This document shows, piece by piece, positions 1 to 7,638 of a stretch of DNA of 64,000 bases. The position numbers and the translations under genes were made by a program. The notes below the pieces were generated by a model. That model was not told the origin of the DNA. It saw only the letters and a program-made list of their open reading frames with translations, and ran no database searches. Source of the DNA: JAGLSB01 sp023135955 (GTDB taxonomy: Bacteria; Bacteroidota; Bacteroidia; Bacteroidales; GCA-2748055); NCBI GenBank assembly GCA_030673645.1, contig DAOVIO010000009.1, positions 1 to 64,000 on the forward strand, written 5' to 3'. Each line of letters begins with the position of its first letter. Positions within the stretch are counted from its first letter, which is position 1.

Positions 1-151
1 AATGGAAAAGCAAAGAATTTCTGTTGTCATCAAATATAAATTCGACAATAATAATAGTCTGGATATTGTTTTTCATAAACAAAATGAAAAGAACCAAAGC
101 TATCCTTTAGATTTATCAATAATTAGTATTTCTTACGGATTAAAATTGTAA
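1..151 (+). CDS. C-terminal end of an outer-membrane beta-barrel protein (partial)
   Basis: An open frame runs from the left edge and ends at the TAA at 149-151. About 49 residues are visible. They show alternating hydrophobic and polar residues and end in ISISYGLKL, the pattern expected for the last strand of a Bacteroidota outer-membrane beta-barrel. The ATG at position 2 is probably internal, because the gene should begin left of the window. Family and substrate cannot be told from this fragment. Confidence 0.5.
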   Translation, partial: MEKQRISVVIKYKFDNNNSLDIVFHKQNEKNQSYPLDLSIISISYGLKL

Positions 152-267
152 TGCCGGCCTTTTATGCTTCTTGCCTTTACCAATGTACTGTTGCACTCCT
201 GTTTGTAACCCGTAATTTTTATACTTTTTTCATGTGATTTCGCGAAACATTTTTATCCTTCGCTTCT

Positions 268-408
268 CTAATTGAGCCGTGACATATCCCGAACAAACTG
301 CAAATCAAGTACTGACTGAATCCTCCGGTAGAAATTGTTTTCAGGTATCGGCCGGAGAATAGAGAAGGAAAGAAACAGCTTCTCCTGTTAATCTTTTTTG
401 CCAGGCAC
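268..408 (-). pseudogene. Transposase N-terminal relic
   Basis: Reading the minus strand from a GTG at 408, the frame gives VPGKKD, then an in-frame stop, then a continuous stretch containing EKLFLSF, RPIPENNFYRR and VLDLQFVRDMS, ending at a stop at 268-270. The pattern of (V/I)PENNFYRR followed about 10 residues later by LDLxFVR is the N-terminal signature of IS1182/IS5-like DDE transposases, which I recognise from family knowledge. Two stops in about 47 codons and no DDE domain mean it is dead. It lies just after the truncated outer-membrane gene, so an old insertion may have disturbed this area. No flanking inverted repeats were identified. Confidence 0.5.
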
Positions 409-678
409 TGGATTTACAAGTCACAAAACCCTGAATCTCAAATCAATTGCTTATATTTATAATTATAAACAAGTTATGAGTTGTGACACAGGCACACACG
501 GTATAATTAATACCTTAGTTCAGCCCAAATAATATGCAATAAAAACCTAACTTAGTCTAGCGATTAACCAAAAATCCTCGCTCCGTTTCATCAGTACTAA
601 TCATACCGTGGAAACTTTGTAAGCAATTTAACTAAAAGCCATTAATAAGAGGCAAGCGAATAACTAATACACTGACAA
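409..678. other. Intergenic stretch, no gene seen
   Basis: About 270 AT-rich bases between the transposase relic and the next gene. I see no open frame of interest, tRNA or clear promoter. It may hold the promoter of the 679 gene and decayed mobile-element sequence. Confidence 0.4.
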
Positions 679-1560
679 ATGATTAACGCAAAAACTTTTC
701 TGATACTTATACAAGTTATATTAGTATCCTCCGTTTCTGGGCAAACATTAGTAAAAGAGAATAGGCTATGGTCTAATACATTAATTGGAACAGAGTCAGG
801 TTCACAATATCAATCCTGGTGGATAAGGTTTAACGGTGACTCAGTAGTAAGTGACACAACCTATTCTATTATCTATCGATCAGATTCGGAGTCTCACGAG
901 AATTGGTATAAATATGGATTAATCAGAGAGGATAGTTCTAATAAGGTATTTCTTCGAAAGAACAATTATGATTACCTGCTTTATGATTTCAATCTAGAAG
1001 TAGGCGATTCGATAAGGTGGCCCTACGGTGGATATTGTCATGTGGCAATTGTAGATTCGATAACTCTTGACTTTTGGGAAAATCCACTAAAGAGAATCCA
1101 TTTTTATCTCTATGGATCAAGTGGTTATATTTGGCCGTATCCATGGATAGAAGGTATAGGTAGTACCCAGGGCATCTTATCAGGTGTTGAATATATTGGC
1201 ATTGTAGGTGGTGCATATGCCTTAGTTTGTTATTCTGAGAATGAAGTTCTAAAGTATCATGAATATTTTAATACTTGCTTTCCACAAGGATTCCTTGAGA
1301 GTATTGAATCTAATATTGATGAATTAAGTAGTGTAAATGTTCGTTATGGTCCTGATATATTATTATTTGAATTTGAGAATATAGATACACAGAATGCGAA
1401 AATTTGGATCTACAATATATCTGGCAAAATAGTTGGCAGTTATGATATTAGAGGAGTTAGAATTTTGGAAATATCTAAAAGTGATTTCGATTCAGGTCTA
1501 TATATTTTTAGGTTTATGAACAATAATAAACTGATTGAAGGAAAATTTATTATTAATTAA
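679..1560 (+). CDS. Secreted hypothetical protein with T9SS type A sorting domain
   Basis: The 293-residue protein has an N-terminal signal peptide (hydrophobic stretch LILIQVILVSSVSG before a Gln at about residue 22). The last roughly 75 residues form a typical T9SS C-terminal domain, with IWIYNISGKIVG, then FDSGLYIFRF and a terminal GKFIIN. It should be exported by Sec, then carried across the outer membrane by the type IX system and anchored or released. The middle of the protein is rich in Tyr, Trp and Ser and matches no family I recognise. It is a lone gene. The start was chosen because the signal peptide follows directly. Confidence 0.85.
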   Translation: MINAKTFLILIQVILVSSVSGQTLVKENRLWSNTLIGTESGSQYQSWWIRFNGDSVVSDTTYSIIYRSDSESHENWYKYGLIREDSSNKVFLRKNNYDYLLYDFNLEVGDSIRWPYGGYCHVAIVDSITLDFWENPLKRIHFYLYGSSGYIWPYPWIEGIGSTQGILSGVEYIGIVGGAYALVCYSENEVLKYHEYFNTCFPQGFLESIESNIDELSSVNVRYGPDILLFEFENIDTQNAKIWIYNISGKIVGSYDIRGVRILEISKSDFDSGLYIFRFMNNNKLIEGKFIIN

Positions 1561-1600
1561 TAGACTATATTTACCTGACAGCCAGCCTCTAATAAACAGG

Positions 1601-1633
1601 ACTTCATGTGGCCGGTACGGCCAGGCATGAAGT
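1601..1633. repeat. Imperfect hairpin after the T9SS gene
   Basis: Arms CTTCATG plus TGGCCG (1602-1614) pair with CGGCCA and CATGAAG (1618-1632), with a GTA loop and a two-base bulge. This is a 13-bp GC-richer stem in an AT-rich gap. No T-run follows, so it is not a standard intrinsic terminator, though it could protect or end the upstream transcript. Confidence 0.45.
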
Positions 1634-1734
1634 ACCGGTTGAACTATATCACGCGGTCAATAATTTCTCAATGTATATTAGGAGGGTGTTTTAGATACTT
1701 AGGATGGAGGGTTCTTTGATATTATGTTTTACAA

Positions 1735-1977
1735 TCAGGATAATAAGGTCATATTGTTCTTCATTTCGGGTGTCTCATTAAAAATTGATTTGAGAAAGGC
1801 GGAAACCACATCAAATGCATCAGTATTTGGCACATTGTATTATATATATTCTGAATTGAGTAATTGAAACCGATACGAGATTGCTTCGCCTCCTGTGGTG
1901 TCGGTACTTATTTCACAGGAATCCATCTCCCGCAAAAGATACGAATTCTGGGTATTATTTGTGCCCAATAGCTTCAC
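1735..1977 (-). pseudogene. Possible gene relic with one in-frame stop
   Basis: On the minus strand a single frame can be read from a GTG at 1977 to a TGA at 1735-1737, interrupted only by a TAA at 1840-1842. The first part contains NSYLLREMDSCEIS and ISYRFQLLNSEY. The second contains NTDAFDVVSAFLKSIFNETPEM. The composition looks protein-like (amphipathic helix, acidic linker). I recognise no family. It lies downstream of the 561-residue gene in the same orientation, so it may be a decayed operon partner. Chance cannot be excluded. Confidence 0.25.
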
Positions 1978-2022
1978 TTTTGCACAGAATCAATTTTCTG
2001 AAATCGAGACAGGTTATTATAA

Positions 2023-3678
2023 TCAGTTAAAATATATCCTTTCATAGGTTCTGTACTTATACTTATTTCCTTGCATGGGATAAATGAACTCAGGCTTTCC
2101 TGGTATCGTAAGTACTGCCTTTGTTCTCATAAATATGGTATTCTTATCTATATTCTCGAATAATGTAACTATTTCTTGTTTTTGTTCTCCATTACTATCT
2201 AATTTAACTGCACAGCTATTTTGTAATTCGGCCACTTTCATTAAACCAACTTTGGGTGGCATATTGTTGAACAACAGATAAATATTATCGTTTACGACAT
2301 TATAACTATATGAAGAAGCGATATCAAGCAAACCGAACTGGTTCTTATCAGTCTTTACAATTTGCTTTATGTCACCTCCTGAAGAGATCCTTACTGAATA
2401 GAGATCACGATAGTTATATGTGGAATAATAGGATATCATGTTCCCGCTCTTTGATTCTAACTGACCATGAAGTTGCTGCTCTGCAATAAATACATAATCA
2501 TCACTCCCTGTTCTGGTTAATTCTGTAAGATTATAGCTGTAAGGATCCCATTCATTTGTACTTGTAATTTTATGAAACTTTTTAAGATCGGCAGTATCAA
2601 GTCTGGTATATATGTAGTCTTTTTTAAAAGGCTGAATGATCTGTTTTTCTGTACTCCCTGTAGCAATGTTTAGCTGACATGTGAAAATTCCTGTTGCACT
2701 AATCGTATTCGGTTCGGAATAAACACCTGCAGCTATCAAATATTCGCCATGTGGTTTCACCGTGATGCTCTTCGCAAAAATATCATCAAATTTAAAATCT
2801 AATTGAATGGCGGTTTCTCCCTTATTGCCAAAATACAGAACACTATGCTTGTAATTGGAGGGTTGAACATAAGAATAGTATCTGTCGCCCAATCCCTTTT
2901 TTCTGGAATACATGTACATTCCTTCCGTTTCCTCCGAATTTTCAAAATTTCTTCCGGTGATATACACATTTGCATTGTTACTGACAATGTATTTGTCAAA
3001 CACAAAAACTCCTGAATTGATAGCTTTGCCTGACTCTTGTACCCAAAGAAGATTCACGTTCTCATCAAAGACATAAATGAATTGTCTTTTCTCTTCAACT
3101 TTTTTAGGATCGGGTTTACCTTGCAACTGTACATATCTGATATTGTCGGGGTAGGTATAGATTAGAAGTTTTGATCCGTCTTCAGAAATAGCATAATCTG
3201 TGCGTAATATAAAATTCTTGACTTTAGTATCGTAACTCAATTCTGCAATTTTTTGAATATCATCATTTACCTCGAAACTATTTTTATCCATGGTTTGTAC
3301 AAAAAGATATGCCTTTCCTTCCATTTCATTTCTAAATGATGAAAACAGATACAATTTATCCTGGAAATAGATTAACTCGTTAAATCGCTTTTCATGATCA
3401 TCTTCGGTTAAATCAATTTGCACCCTTTTAATCAGGTTCATATCCATATCATATTTCTCTATTCTGTAATATCTTCCATACTTGCCAACTGACTCTTCAT
3501 TGGGAAGAAGCAAATAGCTGAAGGTGTTCTCATAACTTGCTACAGGTTTGTACTTGAAAACCACTTCCGTAAGTTTCACTTTTTCTATTGTACCTGTTAT
3601 TTTCTGAACATCATAGGTTTGAGAAAAGGCCACACATGGAATCATAACCATGATAAAGGCAACAATCTTTCTATTCAT
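2023..3678 (-). CDS. Secreted hypothetical protein, possible beta-propeller
   Basis: About 551 residues from the ATG at 3678. That start places MNRKIVAFIMVMIPCVAFSQ as a clean signal peptide; an in-frame ATG ten codons upstream (3708) would put polar residues before it and is less likely. The mature part has repeated short strands such as YVFDENVNLLWV and YDMDMNLIKRV, suggesting a beta-rich fold, possibly a propeller. No catalytic motif or lipobox was seen. It probably sits in the periplasm or outside the cell. It follows a 200-residue outer-membrane-like gene on the same strand, so the two likely form an operon. Function unknown. Confidence 0.75.
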   Translation of the reverse strand: MNRKIVAFIMVMIPCVAFSQTYDVQKITGTIEKVKLTEVVFKYKPVASYENTFSYLLLPNEESVGKYGRYYRIEKYDMDMNLIKRVQIDLTEDDHEKRFNELIYFQDKLYLFSSFRNEMEGKAYLFVQTMDKNSFEVNDDIQKIAELSYDTKVKNFILRTDYAISEDGSKLLIYTYPDNIRYVQLQGKPDPKKVEEKRQFIYVFDENVNLLWVQESGKAINSGVFVFDKYIVSNNANVYITGRNFENSEETEGMYMYSRKKGLGDRYYSYVQPSNYKHSVLYFGNKGETAIQLDFKFDDIFAKSITVKPHGEYLIAAGVYSEPNTISATGIFTCQLNIATGSTEKQIIQPFKKDYIYTRLDTADLKKFHKITSTNEWDPYSYNLTELTRTGSDDYVFIAEQQLHGQLESKSGNMISYYSTYNYRDLYSVRISSGGDIKQIVKTDKNQFGLLDIASSYSYNVVNDNIYLLFNNMPPKVGLMKVAELQNSCAVKLDSNGEQKQEIVTLFENIDKNTIFMRTKAVLTIPGKPEFIYPMQGNKYKYRTYERIYFN

Positions 3679-3720
3679 TGTATGTAATTTTGAGGTATTA
3701 ATAATCATTTATTCCTATCA

Positions 3721-4323
3721 TTATAATGAGTATCCCAGTTTGAAAATGGCTGGAATAACGACAACAGACAATTGCTCCTCATACGGAACCCCTGCCAAAT
3801 AAAAAGTATTTGTGAAGAACCTTCTCCCGATACCGGTTTGAAATTCAAAAGATAATTGTGGTAGAAGCCTTATCTTATACCCCATAACAGCGTTAATGTC
3901 TGTCAGAAGCTCCTGTGAAAGCTTGGTAAGACCAACAAAAAATCCAAAATAAAATCTATGAAAATATTCATTCAGATACATCTTTGGTTGTATCCAGATA
4001 TTGGGTACGAAACTCTTTTGAAGTGTGGTTGCGGGCAATGCAAAATAATAGTCTCGCTTATCATAAAACCTTTCCAATGAGCTGAATCTGGAAACATTAA
4101 TAAGTCCGATACCAAATTCAAGAGCAGTAATGTTTCCAAATCCCTTCTCAAAACTAACAGAGGTCTCTCCCTTTATCGGATGGTAGCCTAATTTGACACT
4201 CCTTGTGTATATTGAAACATTGCTGTCATCGAAATACTGAGCCACGTTGGAGTTCTGCGCATTTACGGAATTCAGGGTTGTAAATGCAAGAGATATTACA
4301 AGTGGTATGTATTTTTTAAACAT
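3721..4323 (-). CDS. Hypothetical outer-membrane protein
   Basis: 200 residues. It begins with a signal peptide (MFKKYIPLVISLAFTTLNSV, then NAQ) and then shows alternating aromatic and polar strands, for example YFALPATTL, RFYFGFFVGL and SFEFQTGIG. It ends in IFKLGYSL. This is what a small eight- to ten-stranded outer-membrane barrel looks like, but I cannot name the family. It is the first gene of a probable two-gene minus-strand operon with the 561-residue secreted protein; the gap to the next start is about 42 bases. Confidence 0.7.
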   Translation of the reverse strand: MFKKYIPLVISLAFTTLNSVNAQNSNVAQYFDDSNVSIYTRSVKLGYHPIKGETSVSFEKGFGNITALEFGIGLINVSRFSSLERFYDKRDYYFALPATTLQKSFVPNIWIQPKMYLNEYFHRFYFGFFVGLTKLSQELLTDINAVMGYKIRLLPQLSFEFQTGIGRRFFTNTFYLAGVPYEEQLSVVVIPAIFKLGYSL

Positions 4324-4399
4324 TTGAGGGTTTTGTATGGGTTCCTGATGAGGTGTATTCTATTCTTTTTACAAAAGTGGAAACTAGCGTTTACGAGCG

Positions 4400-4888
4400 T
4401 TGAAGAATATTTGTTACACTAAGGCTTACTTTTCAAAGGTTTTAGTTGTTACAGATCCGTGGCGACATTATTACGAGCTTTCCTTTCTGTTTCATTTACT
4501 TGGGGGCTCACAAAATCCTGAATTTAAACCTTTCTTAAAAAAAAGACCCAAATACCTTATACTTGGTATATGTCTTGGACTACAATCGATGAATGTAGCT
4601 GCAGGCGGTACATTGGTACAGGACATTCCATTGGAAATCTATGAAAAAAATACAGCTGAAAAGATTCTTAATATGGATGAGAATTCACGACATAGGAATT
4701 ATTATTCAGGATTTAAGATTTATCCTGATATAAAGTCAGCCTATCCGCATCAGTTACAGTTAATTTCAGGTCGCTGGTTAAGCCTAATAAATACCGGCTT
4801 AAGATTTAGATCATTAAATAAGAAAGCCGCTAAGTTTATACTAAGCGGCTTTCGCAATTATATTAATACTGTTATTCTTTTCTTTTAA
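4400..4888 (+). pseudogene. Decayed class I glutamine amidotransferase-like (peptidase C26) gene
   Basis: The frame contains a clear nucleophile-elbow block, YLILGICLGLQSMNVAAGG followed by TLVQDIP, which is the Cys-containing G-I-C-x-G-x-Q motif of gamma-glutamyl-gamma-aminobutyrate hydrolase (PuuD/peptidase C26) proteins. It is followed by HRNYY, also typical of the Bacteroidota members. An intact protein needs roughly 230-290 residues and a downstream catalytic His-Glu region. Here there are 162 codons, no ATG start (it opens at TTG), and the C-terminal half degenerates and runs through the hairpin at 4823-4852. I read it as a truncated and probably frameshifted pseudogene. Confidence 0.65.
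4823..4852 (+). terminator. Terminator-like hairpin
   Basis: AAAGCCGCT (4823-4831) pairs perfectly with AGCGGCTTT (4844-4852) around a 12-base loop. It lies at the 3' end of the amidotransferase relic and is probably that gene's original terminator. The T-run is only three bases long. Confidence 0.5.
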
Positions 4889-5056
4889 TTTCCAAGAGCT
4901 TTGAAAGAAGCAAAAAGGAAAAACCAATTTGATGGTATTAAGGTAACTTTACTAAAAAAAACCGGAATCCCTGGTCAGTTTTAGTAAAATTATATTTTAC
5001 ACATAAGAAAATTCTGAGATTAAAAGAGACCTGGAAATTAGTTGTCTGGATGAATA

Positions 5057-5434
5057 TTATTCAGTTTCAATAAAGTTAATGTCAATTTCCAGAATTGAAG
5101 AATAATACTCACCTCTTTCAAGAATGTCATCATCACCAACTTCATAATACCAATTCACAGTAAGTACGTGACTTTCAGGCTTATATTCATTCAGCATTTT
5201 TAAAATTTGAAGAATATATTTTGAAGTACCGCTATTTAAATATTCAAGAGCAATCTCGATTGTAGTCTGTTGGCTATTTCTAATTAAGTATTTCCCGATC
5301 CATTCCAATACACTGGAATAGAACAAACTAGCATCTTCAGGAATAGAACGACCTTCAATTCTGAATTTACCGTTGACATCCATTGATATTAATGGCGTTT
5401 TCCGGCTACCTTCTATGTATAAAGAATCTAGCAA
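5057..5434 (-). CDS. SiaC family regulatory phosphoprotein (DUF1987)
   Basis: A full-length 125-residue member of the DUF1987/SiaC family. Matching blocks are LYIEGSRKTP at the N-terminus, the EYLNSGTSKYI helix start and VNWYYEVGDDD. In Pseudomonas aeruginosa SiaC, Thr68 is phosphorylated by SiaB and dephosphorylated by the PP2C phosphatase SiaA, and unphosphorylated SiaC activates the diguanylate cyclase SiaD. The aligned residue here is Ser68, next to Gly69-Thr70-Ser71. The start is TTG: a stop codon lies directly upstream and no ATG fits the family start. No kinase or cyclase gene is adjacent. A SpoIIE-type phosphatase lies about 10 kb away (15924-18314). Confidence 0.85.
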   Translation of the reverse strand: MLDSLYIEGSRKTPLISMDVNGKFRIEGRSIPEDASLFYSSVLEWIGKYLIRNSQQTTIEIALEYLNSGTSKYILQILKMLNEYKPESHVLTVNWYYEVGDDDILERGEYYSSILEIDINFIETE

Positions 5435-5620
5435 TTACTATTTATTTACTTCTAAAGTAAGCACAATTTATATTATGACAAAATAAAACTTACAATAAAT
5501 TGATGGGAATCATAAATTTTTAGTGAAAACTTATCAATTTTGTTTTGAAGTAAACCTTATTATTTTATTTTTGCTGAAAATAATTAGGGATTAACAAACC
5601 CTTAACAAAAGTTTATTCTG

Positions 5621-6160
5621 GTGAAAGAATCTATGATTATAAAAGCGGCAGTATTTGCAGCTGAAAAACACCGATATCAGAGAAGGAAAGGATTTAATCA
5701 AATTCCATATATAAATCATCCATTAAAAGTGGCCAATTTATTGATTGAATGTGGAGAAAATGAAAGTAATTTACTTATCTCATCTATTTTGCACGATGTA
5801 ATAGAGGATACAGATGCAACTGAAGCTGAGGTAACTGAAAAGTTCAATTCTGAAATTGCAAAACTAGTTTTAGAAGTGAGCGATAATAAAGAGTTACCCT
5901 ATACAACCCGAAAAGAATTACAAGTTAAGAAAGCACCAGGACTTAGTCATGATGCTAAACTTATAAAAGTTGCTGACAAAATTTGTAACATTAGGGATTT
6001 CCTGGTATATCCTGTTGACTGGAGTCCGGAAAGAAAATTAGCTTACCTCGATTGGGCAAAACTTGTAGTTGCCGGATGCAGAGGACTGAATGAAAAATTG
6101 GATCAGGTTTTTGACGAAACTCTTGAAAAAGGTACAAATCAATTAAATGCTGAGCTTTAA
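5621..6160 (+). CDS. HD-domain (p)ppGpp hydrolase-like protein (Mesh1/HDDC3 type)
   Basis: This 179-residue protein is a stand-alone RelA/SpoT-like hydrolase domain. The metal ligands are all present: His33 (YINHP), His58-Asp59 (ILHDVIEDT) and Asp119 (KVADKICNI). These line up with human Mesh1 His35, His61, Asp62 and Asp122. The EDT motif (Glu62-Asp63) is also intact. Mesh1-type enzymes remove pyrophosphate from (p)ppGpp or phosphate from NADPH; which applies here is unknown. The start is either GTG at 5621 or ATG at 5633, four codons later; both keep the domain whole. The gene is divergent from siaC and its stop overlaps the tsaD stop by three bases. Confidence 0.85.
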   Translation: MKESMIIKAAVFAAEKHRYQRRKGFNQIPYINHPLKVANLLIECGENESNLLISSILHDVIEDTDATEAEVTEKFNSEIAKLVLEVSDNKELPYTTRKELQVKKAPGLSHDAKLIKVADKICNIRDFLVYPVDWSPERKLAYLDWAKLVVAGCRGLNEKLDQVFDETLEKGTNQLNAEL

Positions 6161-7173
6161 AACTCCATTCTGGCCTTTGGCGCTATTGTCTGACTGCTGA
6201 AATCATTATTTAAATACTTATAATAAGCAGTGATTGCTATCATGGCAGCATTATCTGTTGTAAAAGAGAAAGCAGGTATATAAGCCTGCCAGTTTCTTTT
6301 AGCAGCTTCAGTTTCCAATGCATTTCTCAATCCTGAATTTGCTGAGACCCCCCCTGCCAGAGCAATCTGTTTGATATCATATTTATCAGAAGCAAGAATT
6401 AATTTATCCATCAAAATATCAATAATTGTCTTCTGAAGTGATGCAGCAAGATCAGCTTTATTCTTTTCAATAAAATTTTCATCTTTCTTCAACTTATCCC
6501 TTAAGAAATATAAAAATGAAGTTTTAAGTCCTGAGAAACTATAATTAAGATCATTAAGACGTGGTTTACTAAATGAATATTTTAAGGGGTTTCCTTCCTT
6601 AGACAATTTATCTATAAAAGGACCACCTGGATATGGCAGATCCAAAAGTTTTGCCGATTTATCAAAAGCCTCCCCGGCAGCATCATCAATAGTTTGCCCA
6701 ACTATTTCCATATCCAGAAAATCCTTTACAAGAACTATTTGTGAATGCCCCCCTGATACAAGTAAACATAAAAAAGGAAATTTCGGATAATCAGCTTTGC
6801 TATCTTCCTTAATAAAATGGACCAGAATATGGGCCTGTAAATGATGGATCTCTATCATAGGAATTTTCCTTGCTAAAGCAAAAGCTTTTGAAAAAGATGT
6901 CCCAACTAACAGAGAACCAAGCAATCCTGGTCCACGTGTAAAGGCAATAGCATCAATTTCCTCAATCTTTTTATTCGCTTTTTTTAAGGCTACATCAACA
7001 ACTGGAATTATATTTTGCTGATGGGCACGAGACGCAAGTTCTGGAACCACTCCACCATATTTCTTATGCACATCCTGATTAGCAATTACACTTGATAATA
7101 AATATCCATCCTCCAATATGGCAGCTGCCGTATCATCGCAAGAAGATTCTATAGCTAAAATTGTCGTGCTCAT
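6157..7173 (-). CDS. tsaD: tRNA N6-adenosine threonylcarbamoyltransferase TsaD
   Basis: 338 residues, the usual length for the Kae1/Qri7/TsaD family. It opens with ILAIESSCDDT and carries the metal-binding HxxxH as His111 and His115 (IHHLQAH). It also has the family blocks SGGHSQ, DDAAGEAFDK and ALAGGVSANS. With TsaB, TsaE and TsaC it makes t6A at position 37 of ANN-decoding tRNAs in the cytoplasm. None of the partners is in this window. It is convergent with the HD hydrolase gene. Confidence 0.97.
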   Translation of the reverse strand: MSTTILAIESSCDDTAAAILEDGYLLSSVIANQDVHKKYGGVVPELASRAHQQNIIPVVDVALKKANKKIEEIDAIAFTRGPGLLGSLLVGTSFSKAFALARKIPMIEIHHLQAHILVHFIKEDSKADYPKFPFLCLLVSGGHSQIVLVKDFLDMEIVGQTIDDAAGEAFDKSAKLLDLPYPGGPFIDKLSKEGNPLKYSFSKPRLNDLNYSFSGLKTSFLYFLRDKLKKDENFIEKNKADLAASLQKTIIDILMDKLILASDKYDIKQIALAGGVSANSGLRNALETEAAKRNWQAYIPAFSFTTDNAAMIAITAYYKYLNNDFSSQTIAPKARMEF

Positions 7174-7529
7174 TTTTTTTCTTTTGTTAAGCTAATAGTC
7201 CGTTAAACTTTTGTAATCTATTGGCATAAAGAGTGTTGCGATTATTGATTGTGTTTTTATAAAAGTCTTATTATCAGTAATTTAATTCATTATTCTCTCA
7301 TTCATTATTCACCATTTAACGAAGTGTTGTTAGGCAAAAGTAATTAGAAATTGAAAATTCTCAAGTATAGTGCCTCAGATTATCCTAATTATTATAATAC
7401 TGGTATGATTTTAGCTGTTATAATTTAGTATTAAGATAATATATTCATAGATGGCACTCTAAAACAGAATACTAGCCCCCCCGTTTTTATTATTTTTCTA
7501 TTCCTTATCTTCGGGCTGTGCATAGGGGA
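7174..7529. other. Intergenic region upstream of tsaD and tamB
   Basis: About 355 AT-rich bases between divergent tsaD and tamB. I found no ORF, tRNA or strong repeat. Promoters for both genes are expected here. Confidence 0.4.
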
Positions 7530-7537
7530 TATCTTTA
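7530..7537 (+). promoter_or_regulatory. Possible -7 element before tamB
   Basis: TATCTTTA matches the Bacteroidota -7 consensus TAnnTTTG except for the last base. Transcription from here would start about 7544, close to the open tamB frame that begins at 7579. No clear -33 box. Confidence 0.3.
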
Positions 7538-7638
7538 GTTTAAAAGTTAAACTTTTTTTTGTTTTTTTACATAATTAAATTCAGAGAATCAGAAAATTCA
7601 TTAAAATATCACTTATTGTTCTGCTTGCACTATTAACA

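Noticed and set aside
323..384. Two hairpins (323-357 and 362-384) as a possible RNA element
   Set aside because: Both fall in the transposase relic and their loops are long or asymmetric; they look like chance.
4960..4990. A possible terminator of siaC near 4958-4986
   Set aside because: Pairing of the arms around CCGGAATCCCTGG is only three contiguous bases at best.
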